Shown here piece by piece: positions 10,174-23,200 of a stretch of 64,000 bases of DNA. The DNA lies in the NCBI RefSeq assembly GCF_003286085.1, contig NW_020825298.1:1364001-1428000 (forward strand), read 5' to 3'. The stretch comes from Drosophila persimilis (lineage: Eukaryota > Arthropoda > Insecta > Diptera > Drosophilidae). The notes beneath the pieces are model-generated. The model was not told the DNA's origin. It saw only the letters and a list, made by a program, of their open reading frames with translations, and ran no database searches. Numbering within the stretch: position 1 is the first letter of the stretch; every line of letters begins with the position of its first letter. The position numbers and the translations under genes are program-made.

Positions 10174-11343
10174 GTTGATCGGTGGAACTGAGAGACCCTC
10201 ACAGTTGAAATGATTTCCACAGGCTTTTGTGCCATTTGAGCTTATTTTTCCTGCAACCCCCTCCCCGCCACGCCTCCTGTCAGTTGCGCCCTTAATATAA
10301 ACAGTAACCATTGTATCCATGTATCTATGAGTGAAATGATATCCGTATGCAAAAAGCAATGCCCTGCCCCGACCCGACCAGAAAAAGTAAACGCCGACAG
10401 AATTTTTGCATGCGTCAGGATTTCACCGAAAATATTTTGCAAGTACAAATAAATCCATTTGAATGCAAGTTGCACAGGACACCCCACCCCACCACAGCCC
10501 ACCCCCAAAAATACACAACAATCGAAAGAGCGAAAAAAAAGGATATGTGAAAACTCAGCGATACCAAAGGGGCACAGAGCCCAGAGCACAGGACGGGTAT
10601 TAGTGGATTAGGGGGGGGTGTAGATAGGGTTGGGAACTATGCGAAAAACCGCATAAAAAACAACGTAAATAAATCAATGTAAACAATCGAAACAGTTGTC
10701 GGTAAATTGAAATTTGAAATGCAACGCTGCCGAATGCCACGATACCACGATACGAGTACGAAGTGCTCCCCTTCCCCTTCCCCTCCCCATCCCCCCCTCC
10801 CACTCGACAAAACGTCAACGTCTTTTTGCATGACTCTGCTCTTTGTGACAGGAACAACACCACCCACAAGAGACATGTGCGAAAACAGACAGGCGGAAAA
10901 AGGAAGAACATTGATGATGACGACGACGACAACATCCCACGTCCCACATCCAGCAGGAAACTAGGCAACCCTGCCAAGCAGCTGACTGAAGATAGGAACG
11001 GAACGAAACGGAAGGGCATGGCACAAAAAGTGCGGAAGTACAGCATGCAAAAAGCCTTAATTGACAAATACTTGGGAGCGAGTGGGAGGAAGACTGCTAA
11101 AAACAGAGAAATAGTTAAGAATAGAGGGGGATAAACGAAATGAAAATGAAAGAATGCGTATGCATTGCACTGACCAACACAAGATTCCACACTTTTGCAC
11201 TATTTGCAGCTGCAAAACTGTACCAAAAGATTCCCCCAAAAAAAATTTCAAAGAAGATCTGATCAAAAAAAACTAGTGAGGAATGGACAAAAATGGACAA
11301 GGTGTGTGAGAAATGGAGGTGAAAGAAGGAAAGCAATGAAGTC

Positions 11344-11440
11344 TTCTATATAGCGAAATTTATTTACAGAAATCTGCAATGCTATCAAAAATTAGCTCTA
11401 TATTACGTATAACGAATTCCCCTTGAGATTCGATAAATAT
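11344..11440 (+). repeat. Dispersed repeat family 1, copy a
   Basis: About 100 bp matching 20139-20235: TCTATATA(G/A)CGAA, GCAATGCTAT, and the shared CCCCTTGAGATTCG. Not part of any gene seen here. Confidence 0.75.
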
Positions 11441-14400
11441 TTGAAGAAACACCAAAGAATAGCCTTATTGGAACACCTAGAATCCCGACTGCAAGCCAAT
11501 ATCTTAGATTTTTTCCGACATCTTAATCATCCTGGAAATCCATTACGATTGCCTGCCTGCTGAAGCTTTTCGGCTTAGAAATACCCAGGGCTTTCAGTAT
11601 ACATTCCCAGCATAAATCTCAACCCGTTTTTGGCTACTCCTCTTCCCTCCACCTCTCCATGGGGCAGGGGGAGGGGGAGGGGCACTACTTGTGACACATG
11701 TCATGTGTGGCACAGCAGGTCAAGTCAGAGGGATTTTTGTTGCTGTTGGAAGCAAGACAAAGGCATGGGGAAGGGGCAGGGGGCAGGGGGAAAGGGGGAA
11801 GCAGGAATGCCGACGCATGTTTCGTTGTTGCTGTTGTTGAGGCATTGTGAATGCGGAGAAGAATGATGGAGCGCAGGAGGCACAGCCGCAGCAGCATAAA
11901 ATGAACTGCGCCAGGAAACAAAGGAACAGCAGCCAGGATCCAGGATCCATCTACACATCTCCGACAAGGACACGGACACGGACACGGACAACGACACCGA
12001 CACCGACACACTGGACTCTCCGTGTGGCAATCAACAATGCCACAACTCTCGCCTCGGACCATGTCCAAGTGCCATGTACAACATTGTCCGGAGCGGAGCT
12101 CCATTCATTTCACACCACATAGATTTTATGTACTGAGGGGCAAGGCGAGGCAGGGCGAGGCAATCTTTACCCCAAAAACTTGGCCAATAATATAAAGTAA
12201 TTAAAAACCGCAGAGACAGAGAGCCAGAGAGTCAGAGACAGAGACATAGACACTGTCGGCTGGTGGGGGGCTGGAGAGGATTCGAGCTGACGGCTAATCT
12301 GGTTTGACTTTTATTGAGGAAGCGTACAAGTGTTTTGCTGCCTGAATGTGGCCACAGGATATGCTGGCACCTGCTTTGCCCCTCCCTCTCCCTCTCCTCC
12401 TCCTCCTCCTCCTCCGCTGAAACAAACAAATTTTTATGATGGAATTACAAAATTTTAATGTTTGCTTGTTTGTAATTAAATTTTCTGTAGCTGTTGCTGT
12501 TGCTGCTTCACGTTGATGTTTGCTGCGGATACCCTCGCGAGGGGCATGATGAATGGCCCGGGAGTAGGTCATACAATCATCGATCTATCGTTCTGGATAG
12601 TCAAGGGTGTGGTAGTGGTCTCGAGAGGACTGGAGATCTATGGGAAACACAGCATAAATATCATACCTGATTATTCAAGACAACTTCTTTCTGGAGCGGA
12701 TTACTGCTCACTTGTAGGGAGCCCCCAATAGAGGATCCCTCAACATTTATCTACTTCTAAAGGCATATCTCTGGAGTATCAACTCTTTTCCTTCCTCAAT
12801 CCCAAGGGTATTCCCGGCTTCGACCCCGCTTAAGACCTCTCCTGCCATTCCCTGCCTGCCCCTCCCTTCCGTCCTGTATTTTTTTGTTGTTTTATGTGTG
12901 ACTTTTATGGGCGTGACACGTGAGCAATTTTTATTACCCTGCAAGAGGAAGAGGAGACGACGGAAGTGGATACAGCAGAAGGCAAAAGGCACCAAAGAGA
13001 GGGGGCGGGGGAGGGGGAGGGGGAGCCTAGGCAAGGACATTGCCGGTGACCTTTAAACTTTTAATTACACACGACTGTCCGAGCGGCATAGTAAATTTTT
13101 AATTAAACCAAATTGCCCTCAAAACCGGCGCCTGGAACGCAGGTCCTTGCCTTAGAGGGCTTCCAGCTTTAAGGACAAATTGCGGCCATTACTCGGCACT
13201 ATCTATGGCCGATTATCTATGGCCAGCAATCGATGGCCACAGCAATCCGCCACTCGTTTAAGTGAATTATAACTTTTGGCTCTTCATTCGCTCGCCTCTG
13301 TGTGGCATGTGGCAAAGTTTTGTGGCAGTTATCCGCCCAGAATCAACATTTATATTGGCGCGTGTGCGGGAAGAAAGGAAAATAGCTCAAAGGTTCAATT
13401 CGGGCACTCAGCCGCTGACTGGCTCGAAACAGAGCGCCCCGAATGGAGCCCACAGAAGGGCACAAAAAAACTGTCAAAAGTTTCATTCTCTCTCCGTTTT
13501 TTGGCCAACAATAAGTTAAACTTATCCCAGAAGCCACAGAGTTGTGGCAGCGATCCAGTAGGATGCAAGTGCGGGGGGGAGGCAGAGGAGGAAACGCGGC
13601 ACCGGGATGGAGGGAGACAACCTAATCGACTGCTGGACATTCCCCCAGATAGAGAATGAGAGATGGAGATGGAGATGGAGGGGGCAGACACTCGTAGCAT
13701 TCCCCACATTCTGGAGACTCGAATTCCAAGGACATTCGTGAGCGTACAGCTCCCTGGAGGCTCGTCAAGGGCTGCAAAACGCAAGAATATGCTAGGGAAT
13801 ATCTATAGTCCAAGAGCCACAGAGGAAAGCTGAGTAATGGCCAGGATATTCAGAGTGTTTAAACTTTAATCAGCGACATTTGAATACCAAAAGGAGACCG
13901 GCGACAAACACCCATTAGAATCATGTGAGCAAAAGCCGGGAACAAAGGTAAGCGGAGAACCTTTAATTAAAGGACCTTCCCACAAGCGACAGACACGCTT
14001 CCACGTAACTGGAATCCTTGAGACTTTGAGAGCTGTAATTTCTCCTCCTTCGCCCTCCGCCCTCACCCCGGGGTCGCCTCCGAGAGTATCAATTTGTTGT
14101 AATCCAAACTCCCCAAAGTGCGCCGGCGAATGACACATGCCAATTATTGGTGTGTGCATTTTTCATGACATTCGACATTCGACCTGGAAACGTACTCCCG
14201 CCAGCCCCACTCCTTCGGTTTCGGTTTCGGTTTCCCCCTTTGACCTTTCCTTGGGGGCGGATGTGGGGCGGCGGGGCGAGGCTCTTCGGAATGCCCTTGG
14301 CCTCGCAAATAAATGATTAAAATTGCATTCCTGTCATTTCCTTTATTATTTCAGGACACGAGAAAGAGGAGAGGAGAGGAGAAGGAACGGAGAAGGAACG

Positions 14401-16225
14401 GAGAGGGAGGACAGAGGCAGAGCAATAAGCAAATGTGTAAATCAACAGAATGAAAATGGCATTCAAATTGTTCGGATTATAAAATCCCTACATGACAATC
14501 ATCATCGGAATCATCATCGCCATCATCGATGGCATCGACAGGACTGCCAGCGTTGACAGCCCCAATTGTCGGGGGCCATCGGGCAAGGACATCCAGCAGC
14601 TCAGCAGCAGGAGGGGCAGCAGCAGAGGAAGACGTACTGGTGCTGGTCCTGCAGCTTGGTCCTCCTTCAATCAATACGAAGCCAAGGACAGGCGAGAGTC
14701 CATCTGGGGCTGGGGCTGGGGCCGGGGCTGGGGCTGGTGCCGCTTCGATGGCCGCCAATTATGATTGGCTTCTTTGATTCCCTCGTTCGGTTCATTCAGG
14801 CGATTCTTTTTCAAAATTAAAGCCAATTATCCTTATGCAAATAGGCACCGAGCAGGAGGCGACCTTGAGTGGAATTTCCTCTTCTCGGAGGAGCAGCAGA
14901 ATGGCAGGCTGCAGGACGACGATATGCTGCAAGGACAAGACTCTTAATGAAGCGACCAGATTTCTCTCTTCTGCAAGGGACGATTGTTGATTGGTAAATG
15001 ACTAAGTAATCTGCCGATTAAGATATTTATAGTGCGCAATCTTCAAGGTTTTGGTCCTTAATTTTCCCGAGTTTTGCAGGAAAATAAAGGAACAATTTGG
15101 AAGGAAGTTTTCCTTGTGTGTTGAGTCAAGCTTTGGGAATTTAATTTGCCTCGACTATTAGCTGGCGTACTGGAATACCCCCCATTCCCCTCATCCGGGG
15201 CCCAGTCCATGTTTTGCGGCTTTCATTGTTGGCCGCAACTTTTGCTGTTTTCTATTTTCTATTTTCTGTTTGCTGCCGGATGGATTCCATTATGCCTCGA
15301 AAACATTCTGTTTGTCCAGGGAAATTTGTGAAATTCTTACATGACTCGGGACTGCTTGGCACTGGAGTTTTCCTTTGATTTTTGGCCACAAAACCGCATT
15401 ATTTTGGTTGCAAGTTGCATGCTTCTCCCATTTGCTGCCATTTACCGTCTCTGGCTCAGTATTTTCTTAGCGTCACTTTTCGACCAATTGCAAAAGTTTT
15501 CCGACGTTTTTCCATCCATTTTTCACACATGAATGCAGGCCGAAGAGAGCAAACAAATTATTAAGTTTTTTCTTCACTAATTTAATTTGTAATTTGTTTA
15601 ATTGATGAAGAATATTTGGGAATGTTTCTAGGGAAATTTTGGATACTTCGAAGACCTCTAATTGGATGCTAATCGGATAGAAGTAGGGACAGGTTTCATA
15701 TACACGAGGAGGAGGCGGAGAGAGATAATTAAATTGGGAGTCCCCCCCACCACACATACGTGCCACATTCAAGCGCATTCCTGCCCCATAATATCACCTT
15801 GTGGCACTCTCAAGCAGCTCCCCATTGAGCAGACCGCAACTTGAGATTGAAATATTCCTTTTGGCTGCTGGCTGCTGGATCCTGGGGTTTCGGAATTCCG
15901 AATTTGGGTTTGGGTTTGTGTTGCTGTTGGTTGCTGTTGCCGTTTGAGCTCTGGGGCTCTTGACTCTGGCGGTTTTCTTAATTAAAATGTCGTCAAAACA
16001 ATGGAAAATTTGTCAAATGCAGTTGGTCCGGTGTTCGGGTGGGGCTTGGGGCGGGCTCCAAGGGTTGAGGGGTTGAGGGGTTTGTTTGTTGAGGCCGGAC
16101 AACAGAATGACAAACAGCTGCCGTCTTGAGATTGCTCTCCCTTCCCTAGAATGCAGACCTGACCGCACATTGATGGTTGACTCAATCAAAGGGACACACA
16201 GGACACCCAGGACACATGTAGATGT

Positions 16226-16227
<2 letters not shown>

Positions 16228-16293
<66 letters not shown>
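16228..16293. repeat. (CA)n microsatellite
   Basis: An unbroken CA dinucleotide run of about 66 nt. Confidence 0.95.
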
Positions 16294-16296
<3 letters not shown>

Positions 16297-19200
16297 AACG
16301 TCATCAAATGTGTGTCTGCTGGCCCTGTAATTAGCTCATTTATGTTGATTTCCTTTGACAATGTAACGAAAATATAAATTGCTTCTATTAATTCGGGTTA
16401 TTCATTATGCATTCCCACCGCCTTCCCCCACCCCGCTCCTGCCACCGCCAAAAATCCCACAGCAACCAAAAGCATTCATAAATTTGTGGTCAACATGTTA
16501 TCGACCGAATTTCCAAATGATGCGGTCACCGAATGTTAAGTGCATGCCATTCATTCGTTCGTTCATTCACTCATTCACTCATTCATTCATTTGGAATTGT
16601 GATTCAAATTCCGAATCCGCATGCGAATTTCGGGCTAAAATAATTATGGTCTAATGGTTGACTCCTCTTTGGGGCTCCGATTTGTTGCTAATTACAGACA
16701 AGAGATTCACACGAATTCACGACAAATCTGTGAATAATGGTCTATGAGTGGACACTCTTTGGTTATAGAGTGACAACGGACGGATATTCGAGTGTTTTCT
16801 CGTTGAAAATTAGTTAAATGTGCAACAATACTTGTCTTTCTGTCAATATGAGACACTCCCACAAGGTTTGGTTTACTTTTACGATGAAAATGTATTCTCT
16901 GAACTTCAAGAAAAAGGTTAAAAGGATACAGGACGTGGCTATGCAAGGACTGCACCATCAAGTGGCGCATTCAACGCCAGTAGAAGGCTGTTACGCGCGG
17001 ATCCTCCCGCCCAACCGACCGAGGGGCGCTGCTGCGCGACGCGTTGACCAGACCGATAGCGAACATGCAGAAAAGATAGAAAAACATAGATAGATAGCTG
17101 GAACTAAACTTACTTAAGGACCTCGCCATATGTTCTCTTAGGTGGAACCAAAAAGGGAGTAGTTCCGTCCCTTCCTGCACTGCTCTCTCTCTCTCTCTCT
17201 CTGTCTCGCCCTCTTGGCTTGGCGAAAGGATAGATGGAAAAAACCCTTCATTAGGCGGCGCTCCTTAAATATTTCGCCTCTTCAGGCGGGCACTCGAAAT
17301 GCTTTAAAAGTTGCAGCTTCTCCTCCTCCACTACACTCCAGACTGGAATAGATACTCGTGAAGAGAGAGAGAGAGAGACGGGAGATGGGAGATGGGAGAT
17401 GGAGAGATGGAGAAGCCAGCATGGATTTAATTAACATTGAAATGGTTTCAATTACGTTGGGGAATTAGCAGAACTTTTGTGCTGCAAGTTGGGTGCGAGG
17501 CGCCTGCCTGCTTTCCTGCCTGATTGGGGACACTTGTGTGTGTTTTGGCCTTTGCTGCACTTTGGCGCCACTTTTTGACTCTCAAAGAGGAACCATCTCC
17601 ATCTCCATCTCCATCTCTTGGGGTTCCATCTCTCCGTATCTGTATGTCTTGGGGCCCACTCTCTCTCTCTCTCTCTCTCTCTCTGTCCTGGCTTAAGCCC
17701 TACTCTCTAGTCTCTCTCTTTGCTGGCTTAAGCCTGAGCAAACTCTGGGGAGAGCACACCCATTTGTGTTTAATAATCTCATAATTGCAACTCTGAAACT
17801 TAAGCCAAATAAATTGAGTCTTGAGTTGGAATCCCTCCTCCACCCAAAGCACTTTGCATATGCAGATTTTCCAGCTTCGAGAATGGAAACACTCGAAGCT
17901 GGCACTCTCTGTGTGTCGGCAATAAATACGAAATACTTAAACAGCAATTGAGTGGCGCGTGCACCCCATGTGTGTGCCACAGCCACTGCCCGTGCCCCAT
18001 CCTCATTGCAGCCTCCATTGCATCCCATACCCATCATCGTTGCTTAAAACAATTAGAAATGCAACATTGTTTTAATCTCTTTCGCATTTAACGCAAATTG
18101 CTTAGCATTAAGGCGCTCGCCCCTAAGCCCCCCTACCCCTCTACCCCTCTACCCACCAACCACCCCTCGAGTGAGAGAAAACAAAGGAAATGGCAAGTGA
18201 AAGAGCAACCAGGCATAATGCGGTTTAGGGGAGGGGCTTAGGAGGGGTGAACGAGGGGAAAACTGAAGGAAAACCATGGTTTAATTCGCATCTAAGCATC
18301 ATGAGCAGTGCAGCTGCTTAAAGGTCTCTCTTTCACTCTAGCTATACGAATATTCCGCCTATAATTCAGGTATTCGATAGATATTTGTTGGATTTGACAA
18401 TACTTCTAGTATCTAAACAGGAAATACTTGCCATGAAGAAGGGCTTCTTATGAAGATCTTGACAATAAAATGAATTATCATTATGTTCTGTTACGACCTT
18501 CTTATAATCCCAATAATATTCCTTTCGTAACTCTGTTATTGATAGAAGTATAGAAGTGAGCCACGATCGGATATTCCTTCCAGGTTTGGCAGTCGGAAGG
18601 ATGGGGAAGGCTGCAGCCCAGATCGAGGTAGCCTTCCGATCCGATTCCGTAATCAAACACAATATTTGTTCTTGTGGTTCTCCTCTTCTTCCCCTTCTTC
18701 CAGCTCCAATGGGGCTCCCTGCATAGCAAATATTCCCCAAATATTTTACAGCAATCGAATTCTGGTTCTGGTTCATTCACCCCCAAATGGGGGACTATCT
18801 TTGATTCACTCGATTGTTAACCCTTATCGGTGGGGTGCGGTGTGGGGGGCTGGCGAGGGTTAATTTCCGAAATAAAACCCCAAATCCCCCTGTGGACAGG
18901 ACATTCGTGTGCGCTCGTATTTTGTGTTGTTTTCTAAGCCCCAAAACTACAAACTGTTTAAGCCAAAGACAAATCCGTTGGAGCCAAAAGCAGCTCCCTG
19001 ACAGGTACACATGGCAGCACGGAGGGGGAACTGACGGGCGGGGGAGGGGGAGGGGCATACAACATAGTCGGAGGGAAGCAAATATTTATTTGAGCTTTTA
19101 TTGCTGTCCCCCCTCCATGGTAGGGGCTCTCGGACTGGGGCGGGGACGGGGGCTGGGGCGGGGGCTCTCTGACCTCGTCGCGCATTTGCTGCGTTTGCTG

Positions 19201-20138
19201 CACACACACACACACACACAAATGGACGCACGCAATGCGGGCGTGCCTCAGAATGCTGCAAGCTTCGATAAGGGGAAGCGCAGGGCAGCGCTGCTTTGGT
19301 TATGCGTGTTAATTCCCTTTGATAAAATAATGCCAGGGATAACCTTTAAATGGTTTTGCGCCGCCGCCGCCACTGCTGCTGCTGCCCGCATGGCAAATCT
19401 CTCTATGGCGCCACCAGAGTGCCCCCCAGCCGATGGCCTCCTCTGCGTATACGCAATTAAGCCTTATTTATACGGAGGCCTCCGCCAATTGATTGCTGTG
19501 CCAAGCAATAAATGTATAAATAAATATTATTGAGGAAACACCACTCACACACACACACACATACACACACACACACAAGAGGCTGAGAATCCATCAGAGA
19601 GGCCACGGAAAGGAATCAAAGGCCGCGCTAAGTAATATCACAAAATCTTTGCTTTTTCCCTGTTTATACACTTCCAAGGAGTCTTGTGAATAGAAACAAA
19701 ATATTGCCACACGCTGGGATAACCCCTAAAGGAGAGGTGCACAATGATTGAAACTCGGAAGAGATCTGCGGCGGTTCACCCAACGATGCATCGTCGGAAG
19801 CATTTGCTGGTTCGGAGAGTGATCGAGGACTAGCAGTTCCGATCGTGGTTCCACACAATATAGACACACTCAGCAAATTAAGAAGTTTCGATAGTAGAAT
19901 AGGAATAAACAAGCACACGAGATCATAAATAACACATTCCATGGTTCCTTCATTGTCTTACGCAGTATACAAGCCAAGGAGCCAAAAGGATATCATATAT
20001 TGAATGTAGGATTCGAATCTGGCGGGCAACCGCTAATAGGGGCACACTGGAAGCGGTTCAGCCTTCTGATTATCATCAAGATCGAACTTATCTATCCAAC
20101 TCGAACTTCTCTATAATGATCTCCCATATAAAGAAGTT
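16294..20138. other. Noncoding stretch
   Basis: No supported gene. It contains CT runs at 17183..17202 and 17659..17684, CATTC repeats near 16550-16590, and CA runs near 19200 and 19545-19578. The 239-codon plus-strand frame at 18814 is a low-complexity artefact. Confidence 0.5.
17659..17684. repeat. (CT)13 microsatellite
   Basis: Unbroken 26-nt CT run; a shorter one lies at 17183..17202. Confidence 0.95.
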
Positions 20139-20235
20139 TTCTATATAACGAATTCATTTCCAGAACACTGCAATGCTATATTCTGCAAAATTATCTCTAT
20201 GTATAGCGACTTCCCCTTGAGATTCGTCATATGGA
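20139..20235 (+). repeat. Dispersed repeat family 1, copy b
   Basis: Matches 11344-11440 in the same orientation, 8.8 kb away. Confidence 0.75.
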
Positions 20236-20239
20236 AGTT

Positions 20240-23200
20240 CGTCTGTGCAGGCATCTGCCTATAGAACTGATCGATCGCAAAGAGTATCAACAGCTGGCCT
20301 TCCTTTGCCTGCTGCCTTTTAGCCTCGAACAGCATTTCTCTTGGCACTAATTGGTGCCTTTCAGGCACACTTTCAACACACACACACACACACATCCACA
20401 TTGTAAGGCCTCACCGAAGACGCTGGTCAGGTCAGGGTTTAAGAGTGGGGGAGGGGGAGGGGGTGGGCGTTCAGAGAGCATTTAGCAAACATGACAAAGT
20501 GTTAATACCCAAGGCTGGCTAGCAGGCTGACTGGCAGGCTGGCTGGCAGGCTCTCTGGCTGGGCATTGCGTAAGCAGGTTGCAAGTGCCACCCGCTAGAA
20601 CAGGTGTGGCATGCGGCATGCGGCATTTGGCTGGTGGCAGGTGGCAGCAGGTGCTTAACGAGCTTAGTTGCGTGCGAGCGCGCTGGCGCATCAACAAATT
20701 AAAAAGAAAAAGAAGGCAAAATTCTAGTCAAAGAAAAATTACGCCAAAAACTAGGTTCAAAACTGTGGCAGGAACGGCACAGGAATGTGCGGCACTTATG
20801 TGGCAATGTGGGGGGGCATGCGTGGCATAAATCTCCCAGGAGTTTCACCTTTTGCTCAACAGATTCTTGTCAAACATTCCGCGACGTCTGACATGCCTGA
20901 AAGGCCTGAAAAGTAGTTGCAAAATAGTTGACATTCCACGCGTGAGATACTGAAGGGGGAGGGTCTTTCGGGGGAAGGGAGGGGTTGTAGTCTGGAGTCC
21001 ATCCCATAATTGTTTCATTTGCATAACTCATACGCTGTACCCTCTACCCCCCGCCTCTTTGGGGGGACACGAAGCAATCTGCAGTCAATTTGCCGTAATT
21101 TATCACATATCCCCGTACAACCTTCATCTTTCTTCCTTTTTTTGTGTTTCCCAGCCACTTTAGATCATACTTAAGATGTCATAAGCAGATGCAAACCCCC
21201 CCTACCCCTCAAGGAAGGCCTAGCACACACACACGGGGCGTCAAGGCCGAACGGGAATCCCCTGGATGTGGGCAGCCTTGTTGTGGTCCGGTCCTCCGTC
21301 GTGGGTCCTCCTCCATCGCTACAAATTGATCATAATCTGTAAGCCATTTATCTTGGCAACACAAGGATTGGGGAGCAGAGCGGGTCGGGATGGGACGGCA
21401 GGGGGATGATAGGAAATGCGGCCGGAGGAGGATTGACAGCGGCGGCGGCTCAAGATGAATGACCAGAGATGCTCCTCGCACGATTGGACATCCCCCGCGC
21501 CACGAATGACACTCTCTGAATGGCTGCTGGATGCTGGATGTTGGATGTTGGATGGCTTTGTTTGAATAGATGAATGGCCTGGCACACACCCAGGACCCAT
21601 CTCCGATCTCCCCTCCCCCTCGCTTTTTTCCTGGTGGTAGGGGGGGGCTGGGTGGGTGCTCTGTGCTAATTTGCCAATTTGTTTATCGATTTTGTTGTTG
21701 GCTTGTTGTTTGCTCTGAAAGCGTTAAGTGGCCAATAATCAAAATCACTTAGGCCCAAGTGTTTTGGTTAACACGAGAAAAAAACACTCACACCAGTACC
21801 CGTACCCGTAGCCGTACCCGTAAAAGATATATTAATGATTGACGATATTTTATTGAATTAAAGAAATTTTTGTGTGGCGGGGGGGGATTGTTCTTGCGAG
21901 TTGGAAAGAAACTTGTGGGCCAATCAAATGTGTGTTTCTTTTGATATTCAATCGATTCAAAGTACATATCATATCATATTTGTGGGTTGGGAACGATGAT
22001 CCGATCCCCAGACAATCCAAAAAGTACGACGAGCGAGAATTATACTTCCGCGAAAGGGGAACAGAAGAAAAGCCACTATGGAAACGCCAGAGATAGTACG
22101 GAAAACCCCTAACGATGAAAAACATGAAGACATTAGTAGCCGAAGGTCAGTGCTAATCAGTGCTATTCATAACCTCGTTGCAAATAAATAAATATTACAC
22201 ATCAACATTAACTAAAGATTAAATATTCAACCCTTAAATAAAGAAAGACCCCACTTATATTGATTGATTCGATAAGAAATGTGCCTGAAACCCATTCCGA
22301 ATATCTGAAATAAATATTCACAGAGAAAACCCCTTCCCAAAAGACACTTTCCTCCCCCAATCCCAATACCCATCCCAATCCCCATCCCAATATTTAACCT
22401 TATTCGGAGATATATTCATTTGTTCTACATCTATATCCATATCCAAATAAAGTCATTATTCCACTACATTCATTTCGGTTTGTTTTCTCTTCTCTGTATT
22501 TGTTGTTGTTTCTGTGCCAGATTGTGTTTATGCCCTTTCTCCGGCCTGAATGCTGCTGCTGACTGGAAACATTTGTTGAATACTTTTGGCACACGAAGAT
22601 ACGCCGTGCCCTGCCGCATGCCGCCTGCCGCATGCCGCATTCTGCGATTTGCGATTTGGCACTTTCAGTCACACAACTCCTTGACCCCCATGACACTTCA
22701 TCCTGCTGCTGCTGCTGCTGCTGCCACAGTTTGTGGCACAAGAAAACAAGGTAATACCGGGAGAAAGCTTAGGTACAGCAGGGGCTGGTCTGACACGATG
22801 GGTTGTCCACCGATGGCTTTTCTTCGATATATTTAACATTCAAGAACTGGAAAAACTCAACCTATACTCTTCCACCCAGCAAAGGCGTAACGTGTGAGGA
22901 ATATCAGCTTGCGGGGAAATCATTTTATGAGCACGCCATCCACATATTGATCAAGTGACAGGCTGCCTGAGTGACAAACAAACTGGAGGTCTCTCTCTCT
23001 CTCGTCTCTTATTATGCAAATATGCAGGCCAAATTGATTTGCTGCCTCTGCGGAGGGGTGATAGAGGGGGTGAGGGGGCCTCTGGTGACACAGAAAGACG
23101 GGGAAAACAGAACGCGGCGTATGCGCAATTTCCTTCCACAACAACAGCAGCAACAGTCACCGCAAAATGTATGCAAATATTACACACACACACACACACA

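Larger units (their letters stand above)
9499..16226. other. Noncoding stretch
   Basis: No supported gene. Simple-sequence content includes an (AG)14 run at 10139..10166, a repeated ACGGAC/CACCGA tract near 11965-12010, a GGCTGGGGC repeat near 14705-14740, and a dispersed repeat at 11344-11440. ORFs here are GC- or repeat-driven. Confidence 0.5.

Noticed and set aside
10600-11190. 196-codon minus-strand frame
   Set aside because: Phe/Leu/Ser-rich reading of A- and G-rich noncoding DNA; other frames are equally open; no family.
14477-14758. Ala-Pro repeat protein on the minus strand
   Set aside because: Generated by a GGCTGGGGC repeat; both strands are open in several frames.
16755-16775. 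miR-9-like TCTTTGGTTAT
   Set aside because: Only 11 nt match and no hairpin partner nearby.
18366-18776. 136-codon minus-strand frame with ordinary composition
   Set aside because: Considered a possible gene, but no recognised family, no paired exon and no promoter motif; left as unproven.
18814-19533. 239-codon plus-strand frame, the longest in the gene-poor region
   Set aside because: Runs through GGGGCGGGG, CA and GCC/CTG low-complexity DNA, no family match, biased residues; a by-product of composition.
20005-20030. tRNA-like T-arm (GGATTCGAATCT)
   Set aside because: No A box, acceptor stem or anticodon arm at the required distances.
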